Positions 46,460-60,305 are shown, counted from the first letter of the stretch. The stretch: DNA of 64,000 bases from Impatiens glandulifera (GCF_907164915.1 NC_061867.1:52207852-52271851), one strand, 5' to 3'. The notes: generated by a model from the sequence alone, not told the origin. A program made the numbers and translations.

Positions 46460-49400
46460 AAACATTTATCATAATTGTATGATTTTTTAATATATTATAC
46501 TATATTTAAAAAATATAAAATAATATTTTTTTAGAATATAATATAAATGCTGTAATGATAAATTCATTTATTACTTTAATTCATACATAATATTTAATAT
46601 TGTTATCTCTAATCGTACATGATACATCATATATTGCATTATTTATATTATAAAACTTATCTCAAATTATTCTATATCACGAGTTCGATTTTTATTTAAA
46701 ACGTATTGAGTTAAAGTAAAAATCATAACGGTAATGATCTAGTTTTCAACGTTAAAAAAAAATAATCGTGAAAAAATATTAAAAAAAAAATTAATAAAAG
46801 AAATAGTACACTATAGATCTTTAGAGATTGATATTAGCATAATTGAACATTGATTTTAATCCGGGAACTTCTAGCACACTTATACTAAAAAAAAGAGATG
46901 AAACTAAGGTTTATTAAAAATTTGAAGAGTATAGTTATATTTTATTAAATTAAATGAGTGATCTTTCTTATATGTATAGTCAAGTCAAATGTATTATACA
47001 TCATAGTTCAATTTGCAAACTAGCCAGAGTCATCTAATTTGACCATTAGCTACTTAGCTTTACACAAAATTAAAAGTAAAACATTGGAATTATATGATAA
47101 AATAAGATTTTTTTGAAATTTTTATATTGAAGTTGTTGAGCTTTGAAGAAAAAAAAAACATTTTACAAAAATGCCAATTCCTTTTCCTGCTGGATTTTGT
47201 GGGAGCATGTATTATTCTCATTAAGTCAAAGATAGATTATTCTCCACTAATTATGAACCCTAATTCAATAGGTGGGCGTGACGGTGGTCATACAATATTA
47301 TGTGTTCCTATTCATAAATATAATCTATTGACTTTGCCTTTATGCTTTTCCTATATTCAAAACTAGTTTTTATTTTTTAATTTTTTGTAACCAAAGTTTA
47401 TTAAACGGATAAAAATTAGTTCATCTTATTCATGATATATACCTTAATTTAAGTAGTTTTTAGTAATAATAGAATTTAAATGTTTAATCTCTTGACCGAA
47501 ACTCGTTTTACTAAATTTTTCATAATTATAACAAGTATCTTACTATTAGCAAAAAGTTGGAAACGATTTAATTTGATAATTTTCGTACTTCAAATAAATT
47601 ATTGGTATCAATTTTTTAAAATTTTCAATATTAAATTTGTTTGGTTATAAGATCGTTCAATAAATTAGAAAGAAAAAAATATATAATAATAAATTAAATA
47701 TGTCTAAATTATTATTTGATGTTCGAATTTTGAACAGGTATTTAATGCTCAAATTTTAATATTTATAACAAATTTAGGGTTTTTTTATCCTAACAAACAT
47801 CTGTTTATAGATATCAAAGTGGTGTTTCTTTGCATAAGATATTTTATTATTTAAAAATTTATATATTAATTTTTTCTTTGGCAAACAGTCTGTTTAAAAA
47901 AAAGTATCATATAATTATAAATATTAAAGTTCCATTTTTAGATGACACGTTTAAAACTTCGAATTTTATATAAATATATAATATACATAATAATTGAAGC
48001 TAATTAAAGATAAAGTATTCAAAACTTAGACACATTAAAATAATACAATATTATATTAGAAGCAGATTTCATGTTTTAAATGGTATCTTATAATTTCAAC
48101 CATCACCACTTGCTATTATCAAAACTACTAGTTGAGTACATTCCATTAAAAACGTTATATTTTAAGCTTAAGATCGTGTTAGCTTCGTAAAAAAATTTTT
48201 AAAAAAAAATGATTTTTCATTACTTTTGTAATCTACATTATCATTGTAAGCTATGATAATGATTTTTTAAGTAAATAATTATGACAATTTGACCTATTTG
48301 GGGCAGGTAAAGAAGAGATTTATTGAAGTTTATTGTATAGGAACTAAGAGCAAAAGTCTAAACCTATATATATAATATTAGAGTGGTTAGTGATATTACA
48401 TAAATAAATAATTTTGTAAATAAAGTTTGTTCTTTCATAATAAATAAATAATTATTGCATTCCTTAAATAAAAATGACTTTAGTTTGTTAGAAGAGCTAT
48501 TATGGTCCAACAACTTGTTTGGTTAATGTATTTACATTGAATCTCACCTCTCTAAATTAGAATCTGATTTACATATTATCATTGTTTGGTTCATTAAGGA
48601 TTTTATTTTTTTAAGAAAACCTCGTTTAAAATTGTATTAAATGATGATGAAGTATATATGGTAAACAATCAACCCTAAATCTGTCTTACTTATTTCGTTC
48701 CATTGTTATTTGAGAATCAAAATTAAGTCAATTTTATTAAATGTGTTCGAACTTTGAAGAATTGTATTATATGAAGCTCGAAATATCAAAATTTTAGTTA
48801 TTTTAAAACTTTTCTTAAATGATTAATCATTTTCTTTTTTTCTAATTAATTTATAATATTTTTAAATTAAATGATATTTAAAGACGTTTTGGACGTACTT
48901 TTTTAAATTGAGTATTGTTTTTAAATTTACACATTCTAATTTGTAGAAGTTGTTTTTGGATAAAACTAAAAAATGTATAATTTATGGAAAGAGTTGAGAA
49001 ATTTTGAATAAAGATAAATTTTGTATTTATTTTTCAAATAACTTCGTAACGATATAATTTTATGAACGGTCTATTAATTTAGACGTATTCTTGTTTTAAA
49101 TGAAGTTTTTTTTTTTCTAGATATACTCGAATACATTTTGAAAGCCTTTAAAAAACATGAAATGTGTAAGAATAATAGAAAAATAATAAATAAAAGGAAT
49201 TGTTAATTTATTTATACAAATATGATCAATTAATTCAGAAAAGTTAAACCATGTCCGTTTTTCGTTTCTGAAATGGCTAAAATGTGATAGATTAAGATTG
49301 ATATGACACAATTTAATATTCGACCCTTATTTAGTAAAAACGATTCAAGTTCAAACCTCAAATAGTAATAGGTCTTCCTTGTCTATGATTCTAAGCAAAT

Positions 49401-49906
49401 AAACCGGCTCCACATTTCTTGATGAATAGATCAAATATACATGATTCGTCTCCACATTAATGATACCTCTATATTGATGGTCCTATCATATATCTCAATC
49501 CTCAAGATCTTCACAATATCTTTAAAGAGAGAAAAAAAATCAATAATTTGCCTATCATTTAGGCTAGTGGCCTTTCAACAGGTCAATTTCCCAATGTGAA
49601 ACAACAAACTGTAGAATCTAATAATGGCAGCCCTTCACAGTCTATTTCACAAATGCAATGCATGTTTATCACATGCTTATTTGAAATTCACATTTTATCT
49701 TGTAAGATAATAATAGATAAAATAATCTAATATCAATCGAAAACCAAAGTGTTCATGTTCATTTCTATCTCATTTCTTGTCCATTGAACAAAATGGCACC
49801 AACTGTCCTACAGATAAAAAAACAAAAAGTTGAGCAGTTGATGAACTACACAATGCTCATATTGATCGATAGGTATGTACTCTATATGATCTTTTATTTA
49901 TCGGTA
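46460..49906. other. AT-rich intergenic region
   Basis: No gene is supported; short frames at 47127, 49117 and 49784 lack any recognisable family or splice context. The last ~150 bases are the 3' UTR of the GT31 gene. Confidence 0.5.
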
Positions 49907-52900
49907 TCAGAAACTGGTGTGCCAGATCGCTCCATCGCCTTCCCCACATCGTTGATGAACTTCCATCATTCTCTCCACTGATTTGCATATACCGCTACAA
50001 CTCCAATCAAATGTCGCTGCACAGGGATTCCCAGCTTGTGTTTTCCATTCACAATCTACCAATTAAAAAATAATTCCATGTCAACTTTCAAGAAACCGCG
50101 AAACATTGGAGAACACAGAGCTTTTTGAGGACTTATTTATTTATTTAAAACCACGGACGATAAGGGATATGGAATAATTAGTAAAACAAGACTTGGAGCT
50201 TGTTCGGTTTTGGGTTATTTGGATAACCAGATGGTTATTTGAAAATTGTTTGGTGTAGGTTAATGAAAATTGGGGTATTATGGTATAAATATCAATTTGG
50301 AAACACACTCTGAAGCTGAAACTCGAGTATGAATTTGAACGAGAAAACCTCAAAAAAGGTTTTGAATAAATGTCTGATCAAGTTACTTTCCATACCATTA
50401 TAACATCTAAATTAACATCCGGATGAGAACCAAACAAAAATATTTTCAAAGCAATTTATAATGTCTTCTCATCCAAGTTCAGACCATGATTCAACTCCAG
50501 GAAGTGTTATTTATAAAAATAAAATTATAGGGTATTTTGATTGATGATTTAAATGATGTGACAATGAAACTCAAATAACCTAGATTTAAAAAAAAAAAGA
50601 AAAGAGGAATGGTATTTTAGTTATTTGATTGATGATGTTTGTCTGTCTGTCTTACCAGGTGGTGAACCACAACAAAGACTTCGATCATCAATATGCTCAA
50701 CATCTAGACCGATGAACCAAGAACCGAGAGAGACATCCTCGTTTGCATACTTATGAAGCAAGTTTCTGCAAAGATATAAATCTAACAATCACAGACAATT
50801 TCCTGTTTATTACTAAATTACCAAAAAAAAACAAAATATATTTACTTGTTAACCGAGATATAGGTGGCTAAGTCCTTCGAAATAGCGTATATCTGTCCAG
50901 TGGCATGCCTAAAATACTTGTTCCCATCCTCCCCAAATTTCCAATATTCTGGTTCATGGTATTTCACCCCTCTGCATGCATGTGGGTATTTCTTCGAATT
51001 AAATGAACATTAATTTACTCTCAAATTTAACTCTAGAAAGTTCGATTGCCCTACTTCTGTGAAAGGACAGGTCCAGATTTCATGCAACCGATATAAACAC
51101 GAGGTTTTGACCGATGACGAGCCAAAGTGGATCCAACCATACCTGATCAGTAAAAAATAAATAAATTATGACTTACCAATAGTTGAGCCATACAAGAATG
51201 TCTTTATAGTATTTATGCTGACCTAGGTTAACGTGCACATCATCGTCAACTTTCACATAGAAATCCGCGTCCCATTGTGAAGATGCTGTTGAAAAGTAAA
51301 TTTGGGTTTTTGACGATAATTCGTGGTAACCTTCAATATGGTTCTGCAATATATGGAAGATTGAGTTTTCAGAAACCGTGAATTGATCAACAAATCATCG
51401 CATATATCATTTGGAAACACTTTCTGGAGTTGGATCTGGATCTATGATTGTACGAGAAAACATCAACATATTTATTAATATATGTCTAATTATCGACGTC
51501 AACAAAAGTATTTCTAAGGAAATTTATCGACATTCTACATCAGGCTCATTCAATGTTCATGTATAAATATGCCATTTTTTTCTCTTTATGTCAACTGATG
51601 TTGTGCAATAAAAAACTATAAATTACCAGTGGCAGGAAATCTTGATGTTGTTTTACTTCTGCTTCAATAGCACGATCAAGAACGCCGCCAGGGCTTGCGC
51701 TGTATGGAAACGAAGAACACATGATCGAGGCTCGTATTCACTGACACAATGTATAATCAACTTACCTATGTCCTATAACAAATCTTATGATGATGCCCTT
51801 TTCTTTCTCCAACTTCATCAGTTCATCTCCTACAAGAAAATATCAATTAATGCAATTAGATATTGGTTCATTAGAAAACATCTTTTATGGCATAGATATC
51901 ATCCAAGTGTGGATCCAGATGTATCTGAACTTAGTCTTACACAGATTCATAAATTTATTTAAATGTCCTTCCAATAGGGTTACTAGGCCCCATTTGAAAA
52001 AATTTATGGAGTTGGATATGAGTCTGGGATTGTACAAGAAAATGTTCATAAATCCTTCGAAACACCTCTTTTTGCCAAGTACTTCATCAGAATGTTGATT
52101 TAGATAAGATTATATTCTGAAACATAACTTAATTGGAAACATATTCATAAATTTGTTCACGTTTTCTGATCCAAACTCATACCCAAACTCAGATTCAGAT
52201 CCAAAAAGTGTTTTCAAATGAAATCATTGTTGTTTTTTATCTAGATCCATTTTAAGCTACAAAAAAATGAATTTTGACTAAATTTAGGTTCCAAATGTTT
52301 AGTATCTAGAACCGAATCCAGATACAGAAATTCGATCTGGGAGATTTTTAGATTTTTTGGAGTTTTCTAAAAATCTCTCCATTGTCACATTACTATCATT
52401 CTAATCATCAAATCACTTATTTAATCAATTAAAATACCATTACTGTACTTTTATTAAATACAAAAAGACATTTTTTTGGTAATTTATCTTATACAAGTCT
52501 CAAATAACTAGTTTTTGTATCAAAATAAAAATCCAAAAACCCAAGATCAAACGAGCCCTAAGTGTTTCCAAATTTGGAAATGTTCAAATAAAATCTATAT
52601 ATATAGTTAGAATAACCTTGAGGCATCCAAGTTTCTCTGATTGAATCCCTGCGTTTTCTGCTGCTAAACGCGGTCATAATTCCCATGACAAGAAAAACTT
52701 TTGGTCGATTACTGAACAGTTTGGATCCCTCCTCATCAACATCATCTTTGGGAGCAGCCCTGGCTGCAGCAAGCTGCATCTCCAATGAAGAAATAGTTTT
52801 GTCCAGAGTCCTAATGTTTGTAAAAAAAATCCATACATGGATCTTGTTAGAAATAGAAAAATAACAATGTAGTAAAATCAAAGATATTATTATGATTCGG

Positions 52901-54250
52901 GTTATTCTCTTACATAATTGCCTCATGTGTTTGAGAAACTTGTGTGAGAATGTCCCTTCCATCCAGCAAATGGTCCTGTAATTCCAAAAATAGAAAGAAA
53001 ATGCAGCCATTGAAGAATTTTTCAAATAAAAAAGGGCTCTTGAAGGATATTGTTAGAATTGACTTGCCTTCTTCTTCTCGCTGCATTTGACAGGGATTGG
53101 AAGTTCTTTGTTGTCATATTGTTTCCTTGACAAAGTAGTCTCATTTGTTTGGTCTGACGAGTCCTCCAAAACCCAAAATCTAGAAGGAATAAAACAGTTC
53201 AGTACAACAAATTAGTATAATTTGGTAAGATTTATGTGACCCTCAACTAATACAACAGTCCACGATTATTATCACTCAGTTCAATATGGTAAGATCAATG
53301 AGAATGGTAAACACCTTAGTCCAACCCTCTTAAACGAATTCCTCAAATATTCATGTTTAACCTCCCGGCTAATTCAAATGGTAACAATCTTGAAATATGC
53401 TAATGTCTCAACTTCAATTCACACTCGAAACACCTTATTTAAAGTAGGAGGTTATGAGTCATGACAGTAAAATGTTGTGCTAGTCTCTCCAATAAAACAT
53501 TGATGTTCTAACGATTCTTTCCTTCTCCTTCTCCTTCTCCTTCAGCTCAATCTTAACATACTCATTTCAATACAGTACATCAATGAGAATTGAACCAGAA
53601 ACTTCATGATGTAAACCCCTTAGCTATAAATAAACTAGCAATCTTGAATTATAAGGTTAAGGTCTCAAATGAGAACTCTTCAAGGAAAAATATCATTTCT
53701 CAAAAAGAAGAAAAAAAGAATTGATGTTCTAGTAATTATTTCATTCTCTTTAAGCTCAATCTTCACATTTTGTGCTAATCTTCTCTGTATCATTCAATTT
53801 TTATCGCTCAATCTTAACATACTCATCTCAATATAGTGCATTCAATGAGAATTGAACATAAAACCAAATTCAATTCTCCATGAAACCACCTTATTTGAAG
53901 TCAAAACTGAAAGTTGAGCTAGTCTCTAGTCTCTACATTCTCGTCTAATGGAGTTAGGTTATTCAACTGACATAGAACAGCACAACTTCATCATTCTTAA
54001 ACAACATAGATCTCTAGAATCAAAACATAGACCACGAATCAAGTACTGTAATTTCTCTGAAAATGGGCATGGCTAAAAAAAACCCATTAAGCAGAAATTC
54101 AGAACCAAACAAGATCAAAAGAGAAAAAGGGGGGTAAGAATTAAGAAACCTGTTAACAACGATGATACCGAAGCAGAAACTGGCAATGCACAAAACGAGA
54201 ACCCATCTAGAAGAAACACCAGAGGGAATGGGTTTGTGCTTCATCCCCAT
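49907..54250 (-). CDS. Beta-1,3-galactosyltransferase, GT31 (DUF4094 type)
   Basis: Eleven exons on the minus strand: 54250-54150, 53179-53068, 52975-52914, 52810-52617, 51829-51766, 51699-51627, 51343-51223, 51142-51055, 50971-50846, 50765-50656 and 50055-49907. Phases agree throughout and sum to 1200 bases, 399 residues. A type II membrane anchor (residues 16-33) is followed by the DUF4094 stem ([17 protein letters not shown]) and the Galactosyl_T domain: [36 protein letters not shown] with the metal-binding DDD at 235-237, and [20 protein letters not shown]. The C-terminus has the CEWK/CxxxC cysteines and ends [10 protein letters not shown]. The best fit is the Arabidopsis B3GALT1-6-like group, Golgi enzymes thought to add beta-1,3-galactose to arabinogalactan-protein glycans. 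Intron 2 uses a GC donor (AAG/GCAAGT). Introns carry several copies of an inverted-repeat family. Confidence 0.95.
51991..52220. repeat. 230-bp fold-back repeat in a GT31 intron
   Basis: Ends are CATTTGAAAA and TTTTCAAATG, a perfect 10-bp inverted repeat that continues imperfectly inward (GGAGTTGGATATGAGTCTGG versus the CCAAACTCAGATTCAGATCC arm). No target duplication is visible. It is the best-preserved member of the intronic family. Confidence 0.6.
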
Positions 54251-55836
54251 TTTTTGTAATCAAAACCCAGAAAGCAAACGGCAAAAGCTACTTATTTTTT
54301 CACTTTCCCAATGGAGCTTGAGACGAATAATAACCGAGCAAACATCATAAATGTAAAGCACTTGATCGTATTCAGAGGGTGGAATCGAAGATCTTAGTAT
54401 GAATGTTTTTGAAAAACAGAAGAAAGATTAAAGATTTAGTGAAAATTTAATGCTTCTTTGTTTATAGAAGACAAAAGAAAGACTGCAGCTTTCACTATCT
54501 TTCTGCGGGGACAGCAGTGGAGCAGGCAAAGAAGCAATTATGAATTTACTATTTCACCCTTTAGTGGTTTCTTGAACTAATAAAGGTTGGGAATTTATGG
54601 TGGGTATAATAGTAATTAAACGTTTCACCAAATTTTGTTGGTATGATATTTGAGCATGTTTGAATTTGAATTTATTTTTATTTTTTTGAAAAATAATGTT
54701 TAATAATTATAAAAAATATTATTTTAGATTTTATTACGATTTATTAAAATTAAAATTTAATAAAAATAAATAATTTAATTTAATTTTTAGAATGATACAT
54801 ATATAAAACAAAATATCCAAAACCCATTATATTAATACACTCCATGAAAAAATGTTAATATATTTCTTCTTTCTTTTCTCTTTTTTCTTACAATTATTTG
54901 TTTCTATTTAATAATAAAAAATATGAATATTAAGTTTTTAATAATACATGATTTGCTAAATTGTAAAGAGGAAATTGAAGAGTGTTAAAAAAATTAAAAA
55001 TTGTCAATCTACACATTTGATATGAAAAGTGTTAAAATGAAAAGTGTTTAAAATTAAACTTTTAAAAATATATATATTATTTTTATTTTAAATACAACGA
55101 ATAAGCATGACATGAAAAAATAAATAAATATTTAAATAACTCACAATCTTTTATATATTTCTGAAATAAAATATATCAATTTATTAATCAAAATTTTTTT
55201 GTCTATTTCTAAATAAAAATAAATTTTATTAAATATTAATAACTCAATTTGGTGAGAGAATGACTTGGCATAATTCGAAAAAATCAAATAATTTCTCTTT
55301 TTTCTCTTTTTCCTCCCCCTTTTATATTTTCCAATCAATGAAGATGATGTCAAGTTATTCCCTCACCAAATTCTCTCTCTATCACTCCTCTCTTCATAAT
55401 TTGTATTAAACAAAATTGTGTAAATAATTCAAATAATTGTTTAAATAAACCAATATCCATTGACACTCGCCCCAATATTTTTTACTCTTTTCTTTCCTAA
55501 GCTCTTAATGATCATTATCTAAGAATGATAGCTTGGAATATCTAGTGATTGCTAAATCCACCCATTTTTTAAAAACGAAATTTAAATTTATTCATTATGA
55601 AGATTTGTTTCTCTTTAAAAAACATGTTTATATGTTAACTTATATAATATAATTTGTTTAGAAGTCTAGCTATATTTAGAAGTCTAGCTGTATCTAAAAT
55701 CTAAATCCACTGGATAACTCAAAATAGAAATGTTCAATCTCTATTGACTTAAACTCTACGTTAAAATAAGGTTATAATCGTAGAAAGTAAGGATATAATT
55801 GTAAAAAACGTATTGTTGAACAAGTAAAAAAAAAAT
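54251..55836. other. GT31 promoter side and AT-rich spacer
   Basis: The first ~250 bases hold the GT31 leader and promoter. The rest is AT-rich without a gene. Confidence 0.55.
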
Positions 55837-55844
55837 AATGTAAA

Positions 55845-56854
55845 TATGAATGATAATGGGTACCCGTATAACTAATACCCGGTGGTTATGATCAGAAATG
55901 AGAATGGTAGAATGTTATTCGATCGGGTTCGGGATTGGGAATAAAGAGTATGTCAAACCCGAAACTCGATACTCTGACAATATTAATATTAAAAAAATAT
56001 ATAATTTTTTTTTAAAAAAAAAGATGAGTTTTCAAAATTTTAATCATTATAATTATTAAAATAAATATATATCATTTATTATACTCACCTATATTTCATG
56101 TAAACCAAAATATTTATTATTCATCATATTTATATTTATTTCCCTCTTCATTTTACTCTTGAATATCGTTATCTTTACAAAATGATTTTCTCTCTCCTTA
56201 TTCTTAAACTTTAATATCATTTTCTCTACATGATATTATTTAACTTTTCTTAAACTTTAACATCATTCTTTTACAAAAGGTTATTTATCTCTCTTATTCT
56301 TAATCTTCAACATCATTTTCTTTACAAAATGATATTTACATCACTTTATTTTTCATTATCAACATCATTCTCTCTAGTTTTTTAATATTATTTTCTCTAA
56401 AATTTCTTCAATGTTATTCTTTTATCTCTCCTCATTCTCAATCTTCAACATCATTTCTTTTACAAAATTATTATTTTCCTATCATTATTCTTAATCATCA
56501 ACATAATTTTTCTCTTAGTTTTGTAATATTGTTCTCTCTAATTTCTTCAACATTATTCTTTATAGTTTATTCTTCAATTATAATAATTAAAATATTGTTA
56601 TATTTTTTTGACTAACATATTTTTTTTTATATTATTAGTATTAAAGTTATATTTTTTATTTTTTCAATATCTAAAATCTTATAATTATTTAATCGGGTAA
56701 TGGTGTAACCATAAAGGATTGGGTACCCAAAAATTAGGGATGGGGACACAAATAGAGATACCCGTTGGGTTCGAGATCGGGTAGTATAAGAAAAATCGGG
56801 TTCAAGGATAGGTATCTCACTGCCCGACGGGTAGGATAGCCGTTGTCATCCCTA
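55845..56854. mobile_element. hAT-type non-autonomous element (1010 bp)
   Basis: Begins TATGAATGATAATGGGTACC and, from the right end, TAGGGATGACAACGGC. Flanks are AATGTAAA (55837-55844) and AATGTAAG (56855-56862), an 8-bp duplication with one change. The interior has GGGTTCGGGATTGGG-like subterminal blocks and an AT-rich core of CATCATT/TCTTCAACAT words. Same family as 57915-58904 and 12617-13045; no coding capacity. Confidence 0.8.
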
Positions 56855-56910
56855 AATGTAAGTCATATTTAAAAGTAATTAAATTTTATGTGGAAGATGA
56901 TTTTCTCAAA

Positions 56911-57071
56911 GAGAAATTATTTATACAACACCTTTATACAATATCTTTATATAGCACCTATCTAATTTGACCAAAAATTTTTTTATCTCTTTTATATTTT
57001 TTCAAGATATATTTTCTATTTTTGCCAAATCAGGTAGGTGTTGTATAATGATGCTGTATAAATCATTTCGC
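56911..57071. mobile_element. 161-bp MULE-like MITE with 9-bp TSD
   Basis: The ends read GAGAAATTATTTATACAAC and, from the right, GCGAAATGATTTATACAGC. It is bounded by perfect TTTCTCAAA repeats at 56902-56910 and 57072-57080. A 9-bp duplication is typical of Mutator-like elements. A second internal pair (ACAACACC / GGTGTTGT) extends the foldback. Confidence 0.8.
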
Positions 57072-57080
57072 TTTCTCAAA

Positions 57081-57553
57081 ATAGTTTAAATACTATTTTT
57101 AATATTCTTCTTAGTTTAAATGAAATTGGTCTATCTTATAAAATTAATATTTTGAGTTTTATAACTTAATTATGCTATATTGTTTTTTTTTTTCTAATGA
57201 TTTGGTGAGTTTTTATCTTAAAAAAATATTATTGTTGTTGAAAAAACAAATTATTTGGACTTTTAATTTATGAAATTATTATAATGTATTTTGTATTAAT
57301 TTTTTTAAAATAAAGTAAAAAGTATTTAAATATTTTAATTAATGAAAAGAGTAGTTTGATAATTGGATTGATAATGGTGTAACAGATAAAAAAAAATCTC
57401 AAAATACATATATCATTTATCTTCTTATTTCTTATTGTCTATCATATTACTAGATTCATTAACTTAAATAATAAAATACTTATTTTTTCTCTTCAAATTA
57501 TTCAAATAACCCTAAACATAACAATTCCGAAATATTAATCCAACTTTACCAAG

Positions 57554-57600
<47 letters not shown>

Positions 57601-57906
57601 CTATTCCAATTATTAGATTCCAAATTCAAAAATTAGTAAATAGTATTAAAATAAACAGATTCATATATATATATATATATATATTAATTATTTTAGGCAA
57701 TCAATTTGAATTTTGAATTTTTGGCCCGCAAGTTGCATTTGTAATGTGTTTGCTTGGGCCTATCTTGGGGCACGAAATGGTTGGGCCGGTGACGACTGTA
57801 AATTTGAATAGATTTGGTTGTATAAAAATAAATTCATTTAAGGAATAACAATATAAACACTGATTTTTAAAATAGTGACAAAAATAAAATAAAACAGCTA
57901 TCCACG
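57081..57906. other. AT-rich spacer with (TA)n runs
   Basis: Microsatellites (TA)n at about 57557-57598 and 57664-57684. No gene. Confidence 0.6.
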
Positions 57907-57914
57907 GTTCTAAC

Positions 57915-58904
57915 TAAGGATGACAATGGGTATCTGTATATCCGACACCCGTGGGTATCCGATGGTCGGGTTCGAGTTCGGGTATTTTAAATCGGGTCGG
58001 GATCGGAAATGGGGACTGAAAATGATTACCCGATCGAGTTCGGGGATGGAGAATATATAAAATCCAAACAGATACCCAAAAATATAAATATTATATATAT
58101 ATATGTATATGTTAAAAATTAAATTAACTTTTCAAATTTCAAATCAATACAATCCTTATAAATTTACATTAAATATATTAATTAATTAGTTATATCAACA
58201 CTCAACACTCAACCACCCACTCTCTACGTCATAATTAATTTAATTTATATTCCTCATGACTCTTAATATTTCTTTCTTTAATAACAAAAATTTTCCCTCT
58301 CTATTCATTTCTTATTTTCAAGATTAACATCTCTTATCTATTTTGTTTCAACATTTTCTCTAATTTTTGTTGAACTTCTCTTTAATTTTTGTTGAAGTTC
58401 ATATATGTATATTGTTCAATTTCTATAATATAACTAGTAATTAATATTTTCATATGTATTTTTAATATTTAATATTTAGTATATTTAGAAAATAATAAAT
58501 AAAAATTCATATTTTAATCGGGTAATGAGGTACCCGGTGAATCGGGGATGGGGATACAAATAGATATACCTGTCGGTTTCGGGATCGGGGATGGGTAATA
58601 GAATAAAAATCGGGTTCGGGGATGGGTAATTCACTACCCGGCGAGTAGGGAAGGGGCGGATCCATGTACAAAGTTACCTGGGTCGTAGCCCGGGTAGCCT
58701 AAAATACTTTGTATGTATTTGACAATAACGACGGGTTTTCCCGTTGTTATTGACAAGTTTCATGTCGCTAAAGTATAACATTCACATTAAAACTTGATAT
58801 TATTATCAAGCTAGTCCGGATATATTTTGTATAAAAAAAGTTAGCTCGAGTAGATTTCAAATCCTGGCTCCGTCCCTGGAGTATGGTTTCCGTTGCCATC
58901 CCTA
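57915..58904. mobile_element. hAT-type non-autonomous element (990 bp), hosting a nested insertion
   Basis: Begins TAAGGATGACAATGGGTATC; the right end reads TAGGGATGGCAACGGAAACC inward. It is flanked by perfect GTTCTAAC at 57907-57914 and 58905-58912. Subterminal CGGGTTCGGG-like blocks and an AT-rich core match the element at 55845. The segment 58651-58878 is a later insertion; without it this copy is about 750 bp. Confidence 0.88.
58651..58878. mobile_element. Nested 228-bp MITE
   Basis: Ends AAGGGGCGGATCCATG and, from the right, CAGGGACGGAGCCAGG. Flanks GAGTAGGG (58643-58650) and GAGTATGG (58879-58886) match at 7 of 8 bases and fit the host element's GGTA.. sequence when joined. The interior has a 15-bp-arm hairpin (GACAATAACGACGGG, TTTT loop, 58721-58754). 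Confidence 0.7.
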
Positions 58905-58912
58905 GTTCTAAC

Positions 58913-60296
58913 ATAGCAGCCTTGGATACCCAGACTCTTCGAGGTTCTGATTTCGAGTTCGTAAAATGGCAAGTTCCGATCGTTTTGTTGAATATGTGTA
59001 CAAGCTATATTTTTAATCCGCGAAAATTAGTCACGCCACCCGAAATAAATGCAAAATCCAACTTCTTTTTATTTTATTAATAAAAATATAAAAAACTAGT
59101 GAATGGGAAAGAAAAAAAAAAGTTAAGCTCAACACATAACAAAATAATTAATAAACTTAATAGGTCAAAGACATTTTTATTTATTTATTATATAAGAATT
59201 CAATTATTTATTAAGTTAGATAAAAAAAAAAAATAATAAATCTAGGACAGCTAACTGTCAAACTGTCAATGGAGTCAATGAAAGATGATCAACTCACGAA
59301 TATAAAATAAGAGCAAATTATTGGGTTCAAATACAATATAAAGCAATTAACTTAACTTAATTACTACTTTTGAACCATTTACTTTGATATTTGTTTTTGT
59401 TAATTTGAGGAAATTAGCTTCCCTTCACCATCATTATCCCTAATTCAACATGATTTTTTATTCAAAATTTTGTAACCTTTTAAACTTTAGTGGTTGATTA
59501 AGACAATTTAAAAGTTAGAATATGATAGTACAATGTTACCAAAAAAAAGGGTAATTTTCATAAGTTGTAAATCTTATATTCATGAATTGACTACCTTATA
59601 AAATAATAACGATTAAAAATAGAGTCACAAACAAATCATGTATCAACAAACAAAACATGAATCAACAAACAACACTCTTGTTGAGTTAAAAATTGTATGT
59701 ATAAATTAACAATAGAATAAAATGCTTGTTAATGTTTTTTTTTTAATTGTTTAATTTTAATTTTTTAAAAGTTTATATTAAGAATGAAAAAAATCGTTTA
59801 AGCACACAACGATAAAATATGACATGACATGAAAATAAAAAATAAGAAAAAACGATATTCAATAAATTATCGAGCTCGTAAATCATAAAAAAAAACGATT
59901 AAGTTTCAGACAAACTTTACTGGTTTCTTGAACGAATTTTAGAAAATGTCATAATATATAATAATAGTTATTATGAATGATACGCGTCAGACAACTATGA
60001 TTATTGAAAGCTCGTCGATTTCTCTCCAACCAGATAATCCACTAAAAAACAATTGGGATAATAACTCAAATATGTAGGTCATCAATCCAATTTTTTCAGA
60101 AACTACCCAAAGATTCGAGCTCAAATACCAGTCACCCATCGACAATGCAAAACTAAGTGAGTTGCCGATTAACTTCTTTGTGACTAGTTATAATACAATT
60201 TTTTTTTTTTTAATGTAAGTATCATTTTTTTAATTTATTAAATTATTATTTTTATATTTAAAATTATATAAAAGTATTTTAATATTTTAACTTGGG
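58913..60296. other. Intergenic region
   Basis: AT-rich. The frame at 58883 is mostly transposon end plus chance extension. No gene. Confidence 0.5.
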
Positions 60297-60305
60297 TATA
60301 TAAAA
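60297..60305 (+). promoter_or_regulatory. TATA box of the zinc transporter gene
   Basis: TATATAAAA, with a plausible transcription start near 60330 and a leader running to the 5' UTR intron donor at 60558. Confidence 0.45.

Noticed and set aside
58883..59080. 65-codon plus-strand frame
   Set aside because: It starts inside a transposon end and has no recognisable domain.
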